From the NCBI GenBank assembly GCA_019352875.1, contig JAAAFW010000006.1:1022284-1086283 (forward strand): DNA of 64,000 bases. The letters run 5' to 3'. Made by a program: the position numbers and the translations under genes. A model generated the notes under the pieces. It was not told the origin of the DNA, did no database searches, and was given only the letters and a program-made list of their open reading frames with translations. Below, piece by piece: positions 26,917 to 36,489 of the stretch; the stretch's first letter is position 1; every line of letters begins with the position of its first letter. Origin of the DNA: Pedobacter cryoconitis (GTDB taxonomy: Bacteria; Bacteroidota; Bacteroidia; Sphingobacteriales; Sphingobacteriaceae).

Positions 26917-28104
26917 TTATGGCTTGAGCTGACGTTTAATAGCCAGTTCCAGGCCTCGTAATTCTGCCAGGCCTCTTAAGCGTCCGATAGCAGAATACCC
27001 CGGGTTTGTTTTCTTATGCAGATCGTCCAGCATTTTATGTCCATGGTCTGGTCTGAATGGCATGCGTGTGTCAGTCCGGCCCGATGCGATCCGGTCCTGT
27101 TGTTGTTCGAGTAAGGCTTTCATGACTGCATACATATCAACGTCGCCCTCCAGATGATTAGCTTCATGAAAATTGCCATCCTTATCTCTGCTGGTACTTC
27201 TGAGGTGAATAAAATGTATTCTTTCGCCCAGACGTTTCACCATACCCGGCAGATCATTGTCTTCCCTTACACCGAAAGACCCGGTGCAGAAGGTCAGGCC
27301 GTTGTTTTGCGACGGAATGGCCTCATAAAGCGCCTGAATGTCTGCTTCGGTACTTACCACGCGCGGTAAACCCAGAATAGGATAAGGGGGGTCGTCCGGG
27401 TGAATGCAAAGCAGTACACCAGCCTGTTCGGCTGTCGGAACAACTTCTTTCAGGAAGGAAATCAGGTTATCACGCAGGATTTCAGGGCTTATTTTATCAT
27501 AACCCTGCAGAACCGTCAGGAATTCGGTTAAGGTATAACCTTCTTCAGAGCCTGGCAGACCTGCAATAATGTTTTTGACCAGTAATTGTTGTTCGGACTC
27601 CGATTTGCTTTTAATCCAGTCTTCTGCATCGTTTTTCTGCTGCGCTGTATAACTGGTTGCCGCGCCGGGTCTTTTTAGAATGAACAATTCAAATGCGGCA
27701 AATGCTGCCGCCTCGAAACGTAGCGCTGTAGAACCATCCGGCATCAGATAATCCAGATCTGTCCGTGTCCAGTCTAGTACCGGCATGAAATTATAGCATA
27801 CGATATTAATACCACATGCACCCAGGTTTAGCAGGGAAGTTTTATAGTTTTCTATATACTGGCGGAAATTTCCGGTTCTCGTTTTAATGTCCTCGTGTAC
27901 CGGGACACTTTCCACGACAGACCAGTTTAAACCAGCAGCCTTGATCAGTTCCTGTCTTTTCAGAATTTCTTCCTTGGTCCAGATTTCTCCGTTTTTGAGA
28001 TGATGCAGGGCGGTTACTATTCCTGTAGCGCCTGCCTGTCTAACGTCACTCAGTGATACCGGGTCTTGCGGCCCATACCACCTCCAGGTTTGTTCCAAAC
28101 TCAT
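26917..28104 (-). CDS. uxuA: Mannonate dehydratase
   Basis: The product has 395 residues and a TIM-barrel fold. It dehydrates D-mannonate to 2-keto-3-deoxygluconate. Characteristic segments are the N-terminal [21 protein letters not shown] at 233-240, TFCTGSFG at 271-278, and a C-terminal [11 protein letters not shown]; these hold the Mn2+ ligands of the family. Its presence marks the glucuronate (mannonate) branch rather than the galacturonate (altronate) branch. It is ten bases downstream of the SDR gene. Confidence 0.95.
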   Translation of the reverse strand: MSLEQTWRWYGPQDPVSLSDVRQAGATGIVTALHHLKNGEIWTKEEILKRQELIKAAGLNWSVVESVPVHEDIKTRTGNFRQYIENYKTSLLNLGACGINIVCYNFMPVLDWTRTDLDYLMPDGSTALRFEAAAFAAFELFILKRPGAATSYTAQQKNDAEDWIKSKSESEQQLLVKNIIAGLPGSEEGYTLTEFLTVLQGYDKISPEILRDNLISFLKEVVPTAEQAGVLLCIHPDDPPYPILGLPRVVSTEADIQALYEAIPSQNNGLTFCTGSFGVREDNDLPGMVKRLGERIHFIHLRSTSRDKDGNFHEANHLEGDVDMYAVMKALLEQQQDRIASGRTDTRMPFRPDHGHKMLDDLHKKTNPGYSAIGRLRGLAELRGLELAIKRQLKP

Positions 28105-28114
28105 ATTATTCTAT

Positions 28115-28927
28115 TTAAACGCCGCCAAATGCAGCAAAACCACCATCAACATTAATTACCGTCCCCGTTACAAATTTAGAGGCATCACTTAAGAGCCAGA
28201 TTAATGCACCTTCTAATTCATCGGGTTGGCCAAATCTTTTAAACGGGGTTTGTTTAATCACTAATTTACCTCTTTCGGTATAGCTTTGATCAGGGAGCGT
28301 CAGCAATCTTCTGTTTTGCTCTGTGATAAAAAAGCCAGGTGCAATAGCATTCATACGCACCTTGTCACCATACCTGTTAGAGAGTTCCACGGCAAACCAT
28401 TTAGTATAGGAATCCAGTGCTGCTTTCGCAATACTGTAGCCCATTACTTTAGTAATTGCTCTTTGCGAAGTCATAGATGAGATATTTACAATACTTCCGC
28501 TTTTCGCTTTGGCAATTTCTTCTCCGAATACCTGGGTTGCCTGTACTGTTCCTAATAAATTAAGATTCAATACTTTACTGAAGGCTTCAAGGTCCAGGCT
28601 GAACAAGTTGTCTTCCGGCTCAATAACTGCTCCGGCCATGTTCCCGCCTGCTGCATTGACCAGACCATCAATATGACCATATTTTTCCAGTATAATCCTT
28701 TTTGCTGATTCCAGGCTTTCCATGTTCATCACATCGGCCACAACGGCCAGCGCGTTTCCACCATCAGCGTTAATTGTTTCTGCTCTTTGATTCGCAATTT
28801 CGCTGTTTCTTCCAATGATCACTACTGTTCCGCCCATAGCGTGAATACAATTCACAAAGGATTCTCCAAGAATTCCGGTTCCGCCAGTGACTACGATTAC
28901 TTTATCTTTTAACGATCCGAATTCCAT
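28115..28927 (-). CDS. SDR-family fructuronate reductase (D-mannonate oxidoreductase type)
   Basis: The product has 270 residues, a classical short-chain dehydrogenase. It has the cofactor loop TGGTGILG at 14-21, NAAGG at 91-95, catalytic Ser150/151, and Tyr164-x3-Lys168. In the pathway a reductase must turn D-fructuronate into D-mannonate between UxaC and UxuA. No long-chain UxuB is present, and this gene sits directly between uxuA and exuT, so it is the obvious candidate. The assignment rests on context and on the known use of SDR enzymes for this step in other Bacteroidota. It is cytoplasmic and NAD(P)H-dependent. Confidence 0.8.
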   Translation of the reverse strand: MEFGSLKDKVIVVTGGTGILGESFVNCIHAMGGTVVIIGRNSEIANQRAETINADGGNALAVVADVMNMESLESAKRIILEKYGHIDGLVNAAGGNMAGAVIEPEDNLFSLDLEAFSKVLNLNLLGTVQATQVFGEEIAKAKSGSIVNISSMTSQRAITKVMGYSIAKAALDSYTKWFAVELSNRYGDKVRMNAIAPGFFITEQNRRLLTLPDQSYTERGKLVIKQTPFKRFGQPDELEGALIWLLSDASKFVTGTVINVDGGFAAFGGV

Positions 28928-28937
28928 ATTTCGTTGA

Positions 28938-30230
28938 TTAGGGGTTTAAATTTTCAATTGGTTTCATATTTCTGGTTAGCAGCTGTATAATTGCCCAGGC
29001 CAAAAAGTAAGCGCAGCCGCTAATAATAAATAGAATATTATAGCCCGCTGTAATATTACCCAGGCCTTTATAATAGGCTAAAAGTGTTCCTACAAATATC
29101 GGGAAGAGTGTAGATGCAATAGAACCCGACATACCACCGATACCGACCACTGTGCTTACTGCATTTTTCGGGAACATGTCCGATACAATTGTAAAGATAT
29201 TTGCGCTCCAGGCCTGATGCGCTGCAGTAACCAGACTGATAATTCCTACCACTACCCAGATATCATCCATCATACGGACCAAAAATATTGGTGTAACAAC
29301 AATAGCTACGATTAAAAGCGTTGTTTTACGTGCTTTTAGTACCGGCCAGCCGATTTTAATGAAGTAAGAAGACAAGTACCCCCCTCCAATGCTACCCAGG
29401 GTTGTTGCGGCGTAAACGACGGCCAGCTGCAAACTTGGTTTGGTCAGATCCAGGGCGAAGGTATCTGCAAAATAAGAAGGAAGCCAGAACAGGAAGAACC
29501 ACCAGATTGGATCTGTAAGTACTTTCCCAACTATAAAAACCCATGTTTGTTTCAGGCGGAGCAACTGACCCCATTTTAGTTTGATCGGATTTTCTTCTAC
29601 TGCTTCATTGTCACTCAGGATATAATCCAGCTCGGGTTGTTTAAGGCGTTTTTGCTTTGTGGGAATTTCGTAGAATATCCACCAGAATATTAACCAGATG
29701 AATCCTATTGCCCCAGTGATTACAAATGCTTCCTGCCAGCCGTATAAACCCAGAAGCCAGGGCACTATTATCGGGGCTATTACCGCTCCAATGCTGGTTC
29801 CGGAATTGAAGATACCCGTGGCCAGTGCCCGCTCTCTTTTAGGAAACCACTCAGCAACGGCTTTTACACCCGCAGGGAAATTACCTGATTCTGCAAGGCC
29901 TAAAAGGCCCCTTACAAAACCAAAACCTACAGTGCCTTTTACAAAAGCATGCAGGATAGCGGCAATACTCCATACCAGTACAGAGACTCCATAGCCGATC
30001 TTGGAACCCACTTTGTCGATAAAACTTCCGAAGAGCACATAGCCCAGCGCATACATGCCGGCAAACACCATGACGATATAACCATAGTCGGCTTCGGTCC
30101 AGTGAAATTCTTTTTCCAGGGTAGGCTTGAGTAACCCGATCACCTGGCGGTCAATATAATTAATGGTTGTGGCAAAGAACAGTAAGGCGCAAACTACCCA
30201 ACGATAATTTCCAGTTTTAACTTTTTCCAT
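28938..30230 (-). CDS. exuT: MFS hexuronate transporter
   Basis: The product has 430 residues and 12 predicted membrane segments of the anion:cation symporter group of the major facilitator superfamily. The family loop motifs are visible (NYIDRQVIGLLKP in helix 1, GRxLLGLAESGNFPAGVKAVAEWFPKRERALATGIFNSG in helices 4-5, given here in approximate form). It imports glucuronate/galacturonate across the inner membrane with protons. It is encoded 10 bases before the SDR reductase gene in the uronate operon. Confidence 0.88.
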   Translation of the reverse strand: MEKVKTGNYRWVVCALLFFATTINYIDRQVIGLLKPTLEKEFHWTEADYGYIVMVFAGMYALGYVLFGSFIDKVGSKIGYGVSVLVWSIAAILHAFVKGTVGFGFVRGLLGLAESGNFPAGVKAVAEWFPKRERALATGIFNSGTSIGAVIAPIIVPWLLGLYGWQEAFVITGAIGFIWLIFWWIFYEIPTKQKRLKQPELDYILSDNEAVEENPIKLKWGQLLRLKQTWVFIVGKVLTDPIWWFFLFWLPSYFADTFALDLTKPSLQLAVVYAATTLGSIGGGYLSSYFIKIGWPVLKARKTTLLIVAIVVTPIFLVRMMDDIWVVVGIISLVTAAHQAWSANIFTIVSDMFPKNAVSTVVGIGGMSGSIASTLFPIFVGTLLAYYKGLGNITAGYNILFIISGCAYFLAWAIIQLLTRNMKPIENLNP

Positions 30231-30262
30231 GATATGTTGCTGTATTTAAGGATAAAAGATGA

Positions 30263-31444
30263 TTAAAGGGCAGTAATTGTGACTTCTGCACCCTTACGTT
30301 CTGCGGAAACATAACCTGCATAAATGGTAGCCATTACATCCGCGGCGAGACTGCTGTTACTTTCTACAGGCGTTCCGTAGACTGCAGAACGGTAGAAAGC
30401 ATCCATTTCATGCTGATAACCATTAAACCACCCTTCATCAGGAGAGATCGAGGACCAGCCTTCCTTGGTTTCGGTTTTTTCTACAACATAAACATCCTTA
30501 AAATTAGCACCATCCGGCGTATACGCCTGCATGGCATCATTCGGTGCAATGTTGCAAATCGTCCTGTGATTATTGGTATTTACTTCCAACCGGTTTTTGA
30601 CACCACCCAATACGAGTTCGCTGGCGAATAGATTAGCTACAGTTCCATCTTCGAAAACGATATGTACCATTGCCAGGTCTTCTATATCCTTATAAGTAGT
30701 TTGCAGATGACCCTGGTCCTGATAACCGGGCATACGCGTTATTGCATGTGTACGCGAAGAAACTGTTTTCGGTCTGATCGGGTTACCATTGCGGACCCTG
30801 CCTTCTACATGTTTCAAATAAATAGCTGCAGTGATCGGATGACACCCTTTACCTACCATAGATCCGCCTCCGGAATATTTCCATTGTCCATAGGCAAGTG
30901 AATGAGAACCAGAGTGAGATTGTTCACCCAGCATCCAAAGGATTTGCGCACCTGTTTTCTCGAGTAGTTCTCTTTCTTTTTGAATTGCCGGGGCATAAAC
31001 CCAGTTCTCAGCGTACATAATTTTACCGCTGCTTGCTTTTTCTGCGTCGAGCATTCTTTTCAGACTTTCTAAAGTATGGGAGAGCCCAGTTTCCCTTGGA
31101 AACAAATCGCCGTTAAAGTCTGTGGTGCCGTCACCGAAATAACCTGTAAAGGGTTTTTCTACGATAACATGCTTGTTTTTTGCCAGAATGGCTACAACTA
31201 GTGGTTCATGTGATACAGGGGGAGTACAAACGTGCAGGACATCGCAATCATCAATGAGCTCTTCCAGATTTGTATAGGCTTTGATTTCCCGTTTTTCTGC
31301 GAATTGCTGTAACTCTTCAGTGCCGGTAGAATATGCGCCGGCGACTTCAACCTGGGTACTGAATACCCGTTTAAGTGCGTCATAGTGGAATCGTGCGGCA
31401 AAACCGGACCCAATTATCCCGGCCTTTGTGATTCTTTTGTTCAT
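30263..31444 (-). CDS. Gfo/Idh/MocA-family oxidoreductase
   Basis: The product has 393 residues from ATG 31444. The longer frame to 31528 runs into the promoter and is rejected. The Rossmann motif GIIGSGFAARFH is at 8-19, the catalytic EKP motif in HVIVEKPFTG, and the C-terminal half is the usual beta-sheet substrate domain. It is the first gene of the uronate operon, under the LacI-type operator. The family oxidises or reduces sugar or uronate carbons with NAD(P). A role on modified uronates or keto-sugars that feed the pathway is inference. It lies about 64 bases downstream of the operator and 3 bases after an ACCAAATATAAA leader. Confidence 0.85.
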   Translation of the reverse strand: MNKRITKAGIIGSGFAARFHYDALKRVFSTQVEVAGAYSTGTEELQQFAEKREIKAYTNLEELIDDCDVLHVCTPPVSHEPLVVAILAKNKHVIVEKPFTGYFGDGTTDFNGDLFPRETGLSHTLESLKRMLDAEKASSGKIMYAENWVYAPAIQKERELLEKTGAQILWMLGEQSHSGSHSLAYGQWKYSGGGSMVGKGCHPITAAIYLKHVEGRVRNGNPIRPKTVSSRTHAITRMPGYQDQGHLQTTYKDIEDLAMVHIVFEDGTVANLFASELVLGGVKNRLEVNTNNHRTICNIAPNDAMQAYTPDGANFKDVYVVEKTETKEGWSSISPDEGWFNGYQHEMDAFYRSAVYGTPVESNSSLAADVMATIYAGYVSAERKGAEVTITAL

Positions 31445-31507
31445 AGCTTTATATTTGGTCAATATGGATGCGGGCGTTTTGCGGATCTTAAATATTTTAA
31501 AGAATAC

Positions 31508-31521
31508 TGCAAACGATTGCA
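31508..31521 (-). promoter_or_regulatory. LacI-type operator of the uronate catabolic operon
   Basis: Read leftward it is TGCAATCGTTTGCA, a near-palindrome of the LacI-family type. The identical 14-mer occurs in front of the divergent susC leader (32838-32851). It begins four bases after the -7 box of the operon promoter, where a bound repressor would block transcription start. Confidence 0.8.
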
Positions 31522-31525
31522 TACG

Positions 31526-31556
31526 CATAATTATGTAAAATAATTAGCATATCAAA
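31526..31556 (-). promoter_or_regulatory. Promoter of the uronate catabolic operon
   Basis: On the minus strand TTTG (31556-31553), 19 bases, then TAATTATG (31533-31526), one base off TAnnTTTG. The same boxes with the same spacing serve the susC promoter at 32803-32833. Confidence 0.7.
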
Positions 31557-31583
31557 AAGAATCGGAAACAAAATTTTGTTTAT

Positions 31584-32618
31584 TTATGAAGGTTGCTCCG
31601 AAAGTGTAGACGTTCTTTTGATTAGTTCGACCGGTGTGGTGAGTGAAAGAAAACTCCGTTGATTGTCTTGATTATGAATAAGATCCATGATTAATTTGGC
31701 TACCCCTTCTCCCATCAGATGCGGAAACTGTTCCACAGAAGTAATTTCAGGTCTGGAAATCTCAGTCCGGCTATCATTCGCATAACCGGAAACCTTAAGG
31801 TCTTTCGGAACAGAAATTCCGTTTTCTCTGGCAAACTCCAGTACAGCCAGTGCTGCAGTATCGTTACATGCAAAAACGGCATCAGGAGCCTGCTTATTTT
31901 TAAATAAGGTTTCGCAGCTCTGCAGCGTATTTTCTTTGTTTAGTTCGTGAAAAAAGACAAGGCTTTCATCATAAGGAATCTGAAATTCATTAAGGGCGTC
32001 TTTATAGCCATTCAGGCGTTGCAGATATATACTGCAGCTGAGCGGTCCGCTAATATGTGCGATACGGGTACACCCTTGTTCCAGTAAATGCCTGGTTACC
32101 TGGTAACCCCCGCTAAATTCATCACCGACTATTTTATGACAGGCTTTGTCAATGGGTACCCGGTCATAGAAAACAACAGGTACACCTCCTACGGCAGTTT
32201 TATCGAAGACTGAATAATCTTTAGTGTAAAGTGTGGTAGATACAATCAGGCCTTCTACCTGTGTGGCCATCAGTAATTTAATCAACGTTTTCTCCAGCTC
32301 CGGCGATTCGTTTGATTGAAATATCATCAAATTATAACCATAAGTATGGAGCTTATTCTGAATGGCGGTAATTACCGCGGCCTGAAAAGACATGGATATA
32401 CGTGGAACAATAAGGCCAATAGTTTTAGACCGGCTGCTTCTGAGTGCTGCGGCAAGCGCATTATATCTGTAACCCAGCTTTTCAGCTGCATTTTTTACTT
32501 TAAGTTTGGTTTCTTCACTAATATGGGGATGATCACTTAAAGCTCTGGATACAGAGGATACGGACATGCCTACTTCCAGGGCAATGTCTTTAATGGTAAC
32601 TTGCTGTTGCTTTTTCAT
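31584..32618 (-). CDS. LacI-family regulator of the uronate regulon
   Basis: The product has 344 residues. The helix-turn-helix VTIKDIALEVGMSVSSVSRA is at 7-26, a hinge helix follows to about 62, and a periplasmic-binding-protein-like effector domain fills the rest (IGLIVPRIS, AVFACNDTAAL, VSGYANDS). It lies upstream of the catabolic operon in the same direction. A matching 14-bp element is present before the operon, before the divergent susC, and in a weaker form before its own start. It is probably a repressor released by a uronate or pathway intermediate; the inducer is inference. Confidence 0.9.
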   Translation of the reverse strand: MKKQQQVTIKDIALEVGMSVSSVSRALSDHPHISEETKLKVKNAAEKLGYRYNALAAALRSSRSKTIGLIVPRISMSFQAAVITAIQNKLHTYGYNLMIFQSNESPELEKTLIKLLMATQVEGLIVSTTLYTKDYSVFDKTAVGGVPVVFYDRVPIDKACHKIVGDEFSGGYQVTRHLLEQGCTRIAHISGPLSCSIYLQRLNGYKDALNEFQIPYDESLVFFHELNKENTLQSCETLFKNKQAPDAVFACNDTAALAVLEFARENGISVPKDLKVSGYANDSRTEISRPEITSVEQFPHLMGEGVAKLIMDLIHNQDNQRSFLSLTTPVELIKRTSTLSEQPS

Positions 32619-32623
32619 ATTTA

Positions 32624-32637
32624 TGCAATCGTTCTCA
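32624..32637 (-). promoter_or_regulatory. Weaker LacI-type operator before the regulator gene
   Basis: TGCAATCGTTCTCA on the plus strand matches 12 of 14 bases of the operator at 32838-32851. It lies six bases from the regulator start codon, so autoregulation is likely. Confidence 0.6.
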
Positions 32638-32802
32638 AAACGATCATTATTCGAATATAAAAATAAAGTTACACAAATTTTTCACGCTTCATAATCTACT
32701 CTGTAGAATGATTTGACGGAACTAATGTTTTATATGTTAAAGTAATATCAATTACGTTAATAAATAGCTGATTATGGGGCACCTAAATAAGTGCTCAATA
32801 AT

Positions 32803-32833
32803 TTTGTTATTCTGAATTTTTTATATAATTATG
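32803..32833 (+). promoter_or_regulatory. Promoter of the uronate-linked susCD transcript
   Basis: TTTG (32803-32806), 19 bases, TAATTATG (32826-32833). Both boxes and the spacing equal those of the catabolic operon promoter on the other strand. The start codon of susC is about 210 bases downstream, so the leader is long. Confidence 0.7.
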
Positions 32834-32837
32834 TATC

Positions 32838-32851
32838 TGCAATCGTTTGCA
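32838..32851 (+). promoter_or_regulatory. LacI-type operator before the susCD leader
   Basis: TGCAATCGTTTGCA starts four bases after the -7 box. It is identical in sequence and relative position to the operator of the catabolic operon. The 435-base intergenic region (32619-33053) otherwise holds the regulator's own weak operator, the promoter and a small leader reading frame. Confidence 0.8.
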
Positions 32852-32887
32852 GACGAAAGCAATAACCAAATATAAGCTGATATCAAT

Positions 32888-33070
32888 ATGCAAAAGGAAG
32901 AAATTTCAGGGGCCTTGTACCCTGAAGCTAACATGCTTGCTATGACGGAATTTCGACGCTTCTTCTGCGATCAGAACATCTTTTTCCGTGTTTTTCCGGA
33001 CTCCCAAACCTCAACCTACCCGCTCTTAATCTCAAACCGAATAAACTTAACGTATGAATCTAAATTTTAA
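32888..33070 (+). CDS. Possible 60-residue leader frame overlapping the susC start
   Basis: An ATG 12 bases after an AACCAAATATAA element opens a 60-codon frame that ends 17 bases inside susC, in another frame. The peptide matches nothing I know. The leader element normally stands directly before real start codons in this window, so this frame may be translated, and its overlap could couple or limit susC translation. The element might instead only mark the transcript leader. Confidence 0.3.
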   Translation: MQKEEISGALYPEANMLAMTEFRRFFCDQNIFFRVFPDSQTSTYPLLISNRINLTYESKF

Positions 33071-36000
33071 AAAGCCTTTAAAACGGTTTAAAGTAACTAA
33101 GGTTGCGATATCCCCTTTAATGTCTGTCCTATTTATTATAGGTATATCAACAGCATTTACTGAGCAGGTAAGGGCAGCAAATCCGGGCGGCCTCTATATG
33201 CAGGCTCCGGTTACCGGTGTCGTCAGAGACGGCAGTGGTCAGCCGGTTCCAGGCGTAAGCGTGGTTATAAAAGGGTCTAAAACGGGAACTTTAACAGATA
33301 TGAACGGTAAGTTTAGTATCGCTGCTCAACCAAACAGCGTATTGGTCTTCTCTTATATCGGTTATATCGCTCAAGAAGTTACAGTCGGTACTAAAACTGC
33401 ATTGGATGTTAAATTACTGGAAGATGTCGGCAATCTGAACGAGGTTGTAGTAACAGGTTATACTACAGAGCAAAAGAAAGATATTCTGGGCTCTGTGAGC
33501 ATTGTTAATGCTGCCGATCTGCAATCTACACCTACTGGAAACGTAACCAGTCAGCTGCAAGGACGCTCTCCGGGTGTTACCGTTAGTGGTGACGGTAGTC
33601 TGGATGGAGGTGCGAAAGTTCGTATCCGTGGTTTTGGGTCTTTTACAGGTTCTGAACCACTCTACGTAATTGATGGAGTTCCTGTTTCACCAAATACAGC
33701 GACCGCTGGTTCAAGGGCAGGAAGTACAACTTCTGCGATCGACAACCTGAATCCTAATGATATTGCATCAGTTCAGGTTTTAAAAGATGCAGCTTCTGCT
33801 TCAATTTACGGAGCCAGGGCTGCCAATGGGGTAGTTATTATCACAACCAAAAAAGGAAAATCCGGCGCTGCCAAGGTATCCGTGGATGCTTATACAGGTA
33901 TGAATTATGTAAGTTCAGGCAGCTTCCCGAAATTACTGAACGCCCAGCAAATGGGAGATTTATACTGGAAACAAATGGAAGGGGCCTATGCTTCAACTGG
34001 TAACCCTGCTTATCAGCCGGGTGGTGCAAGCTGGAAGCATGACCAATACGGATCAGGTGCCAGACCGGTAATTCCTGAGTTTATTTTAGTTAACAACAAC
34101 GGATCACGTATTGGCGGTGCCGCTCTGGAGAAGATGAGAACCAGTGACCCGGCATTATTTGCGTCTCTAACGAATCCTGCTAATTATAACCTGAAGACAC
34201 ACCAGATTGTCAGATCTGCTGACACGGACTGGTTTGACGAAGTTTATAATCCTGCACCAATCAGCAATATACAGGTGGGAGCGACAGGTGGATCGGATAA
34301 TGGAAATTATGCTTTGAGTTTAAATTATATGACACGTGAAAACACGGCGGCTAAAACCAATACTTTCGACCGTTATACTTTAAGGGCAAATTCCAATTTC
34401 AAAATTAAAGAAAACATCAGGTTTGGTGAAAACATACAGATCTCCTATAGTAAAATGAATGGAAATGGTAGTCCAGATGGGGGCGGTCCGCGTGCTGCCT
34501 GGGTAATGCAGCCATTAATTCCTGTCTATGATATTATGGGTAATCCGGCGAGTAGTGCGGCACCACAGCTGGTATCAACCAATGATCCTGGACGGAATCC
34601 GGTCACAGAGTCTTATCGGAACCGTTTCGATAAAACAGAAAACTACGGTATTTTCGGTAATGTTTACGCCGAAGTAGACATCATTAAAGGGTTAACTGCA
34701 AGAACGTCATTTGGTATAGACTATTCTGCCAGAAACGCGAAAGACGTGAATCCTGTTACTTATGAACATGCAGAGAATACGGCAACGAATTCCATTTCAA
34801 ACAGGAAGAATTTTAGTAATACCTGGACCTGGTCAAATACATTGACCTATGCAACAACATTTAAAGAAAAGCATGATTTCAAAGTCCTGGTAGGTACGGA
34901 AGCTATTAAATCATATGCTGAAGATTTGTTTGCACAACGACTGGGTTTAGCCCTGAACCTGGAAGATGATCCGAATTTCCAGATTATTAATGCAGGCGTC
35001 GGTGCACAGACCAATTCAGGAGGATTTAGAAGAAGTACTTTATATTCTATGTTCTCCAGAGTAGATTATTCATATGCCGGAAAATATTTGTTGAATGCGA
35101 CTGTACGTCGTGATGAGTCATCTAAGTTCTCAAAAAATAATCGTGTAGGATATTTCCCTGCGGTTGCAGCGGGCTGGAGAATCAGTTCTGAGGAGTTTAT
35201 GAAAGATGTTAAATTCCTGACCGACCTGAAATTACGTGGTAGTTATGGTATTATCGGAAATCAGAGCGGTCTGCCAAATGAAAATCAATACAATGTTTAT
35301 GTGTCCAGCTTAGGACAGGGCTATCCCCTTACAGGAGCACAATCTGTTGCCAATGAAAGTTATACTTTGGGCAGTGTAGGTAATCCTAATGCCAAATGGG
35401 AGCAGAATACCACCACAAATATTGGTTTGGATGCATCCATGTTTAAAGGAACGGTGAACTTCACAGTAGAGGTTTATCAGAAGAATACTAAAGATCTGCT
35501 GGTTAGAAATCAGGCCCCGCTTACCGGTACAATGGCTGTACAGCCTTTCTTGAACGCTGGAGATATGCGTAACAGAGGTATCGATCTTGGAATTTCTAAG
35601 AACGGTGAATTTAAATCTGGTTTTACCTATGATGTAGCACTTACTTTCTCTAAATACAAAAATGAGGTTACCCGTGTTCTCGACAATCCTTTAGCAACTA
35701 TAATCGGTGAGTCTACGCGTCTGAACGGAAGTCCGAGTATTACAATGGTGGGACAGCCGATAGGTGCATTCTATGGTTATAAGCTGGATGGGTTTTATAA
35801 TTCTCAGGCAGATGTAGATGCTTTTAATGCAAAATACAATCCGAATGGTACGACTACACCATGGATACCTGCAGAAGTAGGAAACTGGAAGATCAAAGAT
35901 GTGAATGGAGATGGAATTATTAATGCGTTAGACCGTACCATTATTGGGAGTCCGCATCCCGATTTTCAAAGCAGTCTGAATCTGTCGGCGGGATATAAAA

Positions 36001-36464
36001 ACTTTGATTTTACAGCCTTTTTATTTTACAGTAAAGGTGGCCAAATTTTTAACCTGAGCCGTTTCAATACTGACTTCAATACTTTTCAGTTTAACAGAAG
36101 TGAAAGAATGCTTAAGGAATCATGGACACCGGAATTGGGTAATAATGCTAAACTGCCTAAGTTGAATGTCCTGGATACTTATTCGAATTCAAATGTGACA
36201 GATTACTACCTGGAAGATGCTTCTTATCTGCGCCTAAAAACTGTTCAGGTCGGTTATACACTCCCGACCAGACTGGTAAGCAGACTGAAGATGGAAAAAG
36301 TGAGAGTCTATGTTCAGGCGCAGAACTTATTTACTGTTTCCAAAGCGACAGTGCTCGATCCGGATGCAGGATTAAATGGTGATGTTGATACTTCTATGGG
36401 CGTAATTGCCAATACTTTACCAACTCCGAAACAGATTTTATTTGGTATAAGTGTAGGATTCTAA
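33054..36464 (+). CDS. SusC-type TonB-linked outer-membrane transporter (uronate regulon)
   Basis: The product has 1136 residues. A signal peptide (to about 41) is followed by a CarbopepD_reg-like domain (about 51-122), a TonB box NEVVVTGY at 129-136, a plug (VIDGVPV, ARAANGVVIITTKKG) and the barrel. No STN domain is present. It is controlled by the LacI-type operator at 32838, shared with the glucuronate operon, so the transported glycan probably contains uronic acid. The start codon follows a long leader; an upstream small frame overlaps it by 17 bases. SusD follows after 25 bases. Confidence 0.95.
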   Translation: MNLNFKKPLKRFKVTKVAISPLMSVLFIIGISTAFTEQVRAANPGGLYMQAPVTGVVRDGSGQPVPGVSVVIKGSKTGTLTDMNGKFSIAAQPNSVLVFSYIGYIAQEVTVGTKTALDVKLLEDVGNLNEVVVTGYTTEQKKDILGSVSIVNAADLQSTPTGNVTSQLQGRSPGVTVSGDGSLDGGAKVRIRGFGSFTGSEPLYVIDGVPVSPNTATAGSRAGSTTSAIDNLNPNDIASVQVLKDAASASIYGARAANGVVIITTKKGKSGAAKVSVDAYTGMNYVSSGSFPKLLNAQQMGDLYWKQMEGAYASTGNPAYQPGGASWKHDQYGSGARPVIPEFILVNNNGSRIGGAALEKMRTSDPALFASLTNPANYNLKTHQIVRSADTDWFDEVYNPAPISNIQVGATGGSDNGNYALSLNYMTRENTAAKTNTFDRYTLRANSNFKIKENIRFGENIQISYSKMNGNGSPDGGGPRAAWVMQPLIPVYDIMGNPASSAAPQLVSTNDPGRNPVTESYRNRFDKTENYGIFGNVYAEVDIIKGLTARTSFGIDYSARNAKDVNPVTYEHAENTATNSISNRKNFSNTWTWSNTLTYATTFKEKHDFKVLVGTEAIKSYAEDLFAQRLGLALNLEDDPNFQIINAGVGAQTNSGGFRRSTLYSMFSRVDYSYAGKYLLNATVRRDESSKFSKNNRVGYFPAVAAGWRISSEEFMKDVKFLTDLKLRGSYGIIGNQSGLPNENQYNVYVSSLGQGYPLTGAQSVANESYTLGSVGNPNAKWEQNTTTNIGLDASMFKGTVNFTVEVYQKNTKDLLVRNQAPLTGTMAVQPFLNAGDMRNRGIDLGISKNGEFKSGFTYDVALTFSKYKNEVTRVLDNPLATIIGESTRLNGSPSITMVGQPIGAFYGYKLDGFYNSQADVDAFNAKYNPNGTTTPWIPAEVGNWKIKDVNGDGIINALDRTIIGSPHPDFQSSLNLSAGYKNFDFTAFLFYSKGGQIFNLSRFNTDFNTFQFNRSERMLKESWTPELGNNAKLPKLNVLDTYSNSNVTDYYLEDASYLRLKTVQVGYTLPTRLVSRLKMEKVRVYVQAQNLFTVSKATVLDPDAGLNGDVDTSMGVIANTLPTPKQILFGISVGF

Positions 36465-36489
36465 TTTTTGAAAAACAAAAAATATTTTT

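Noticed and set aside
31445..31528. Upstream start for the Gfo/Idh oxidoreductase
   Set aside because: The extension would be encoded by the operator and promoter; the Rossmann motif begins right after Met at 31444.
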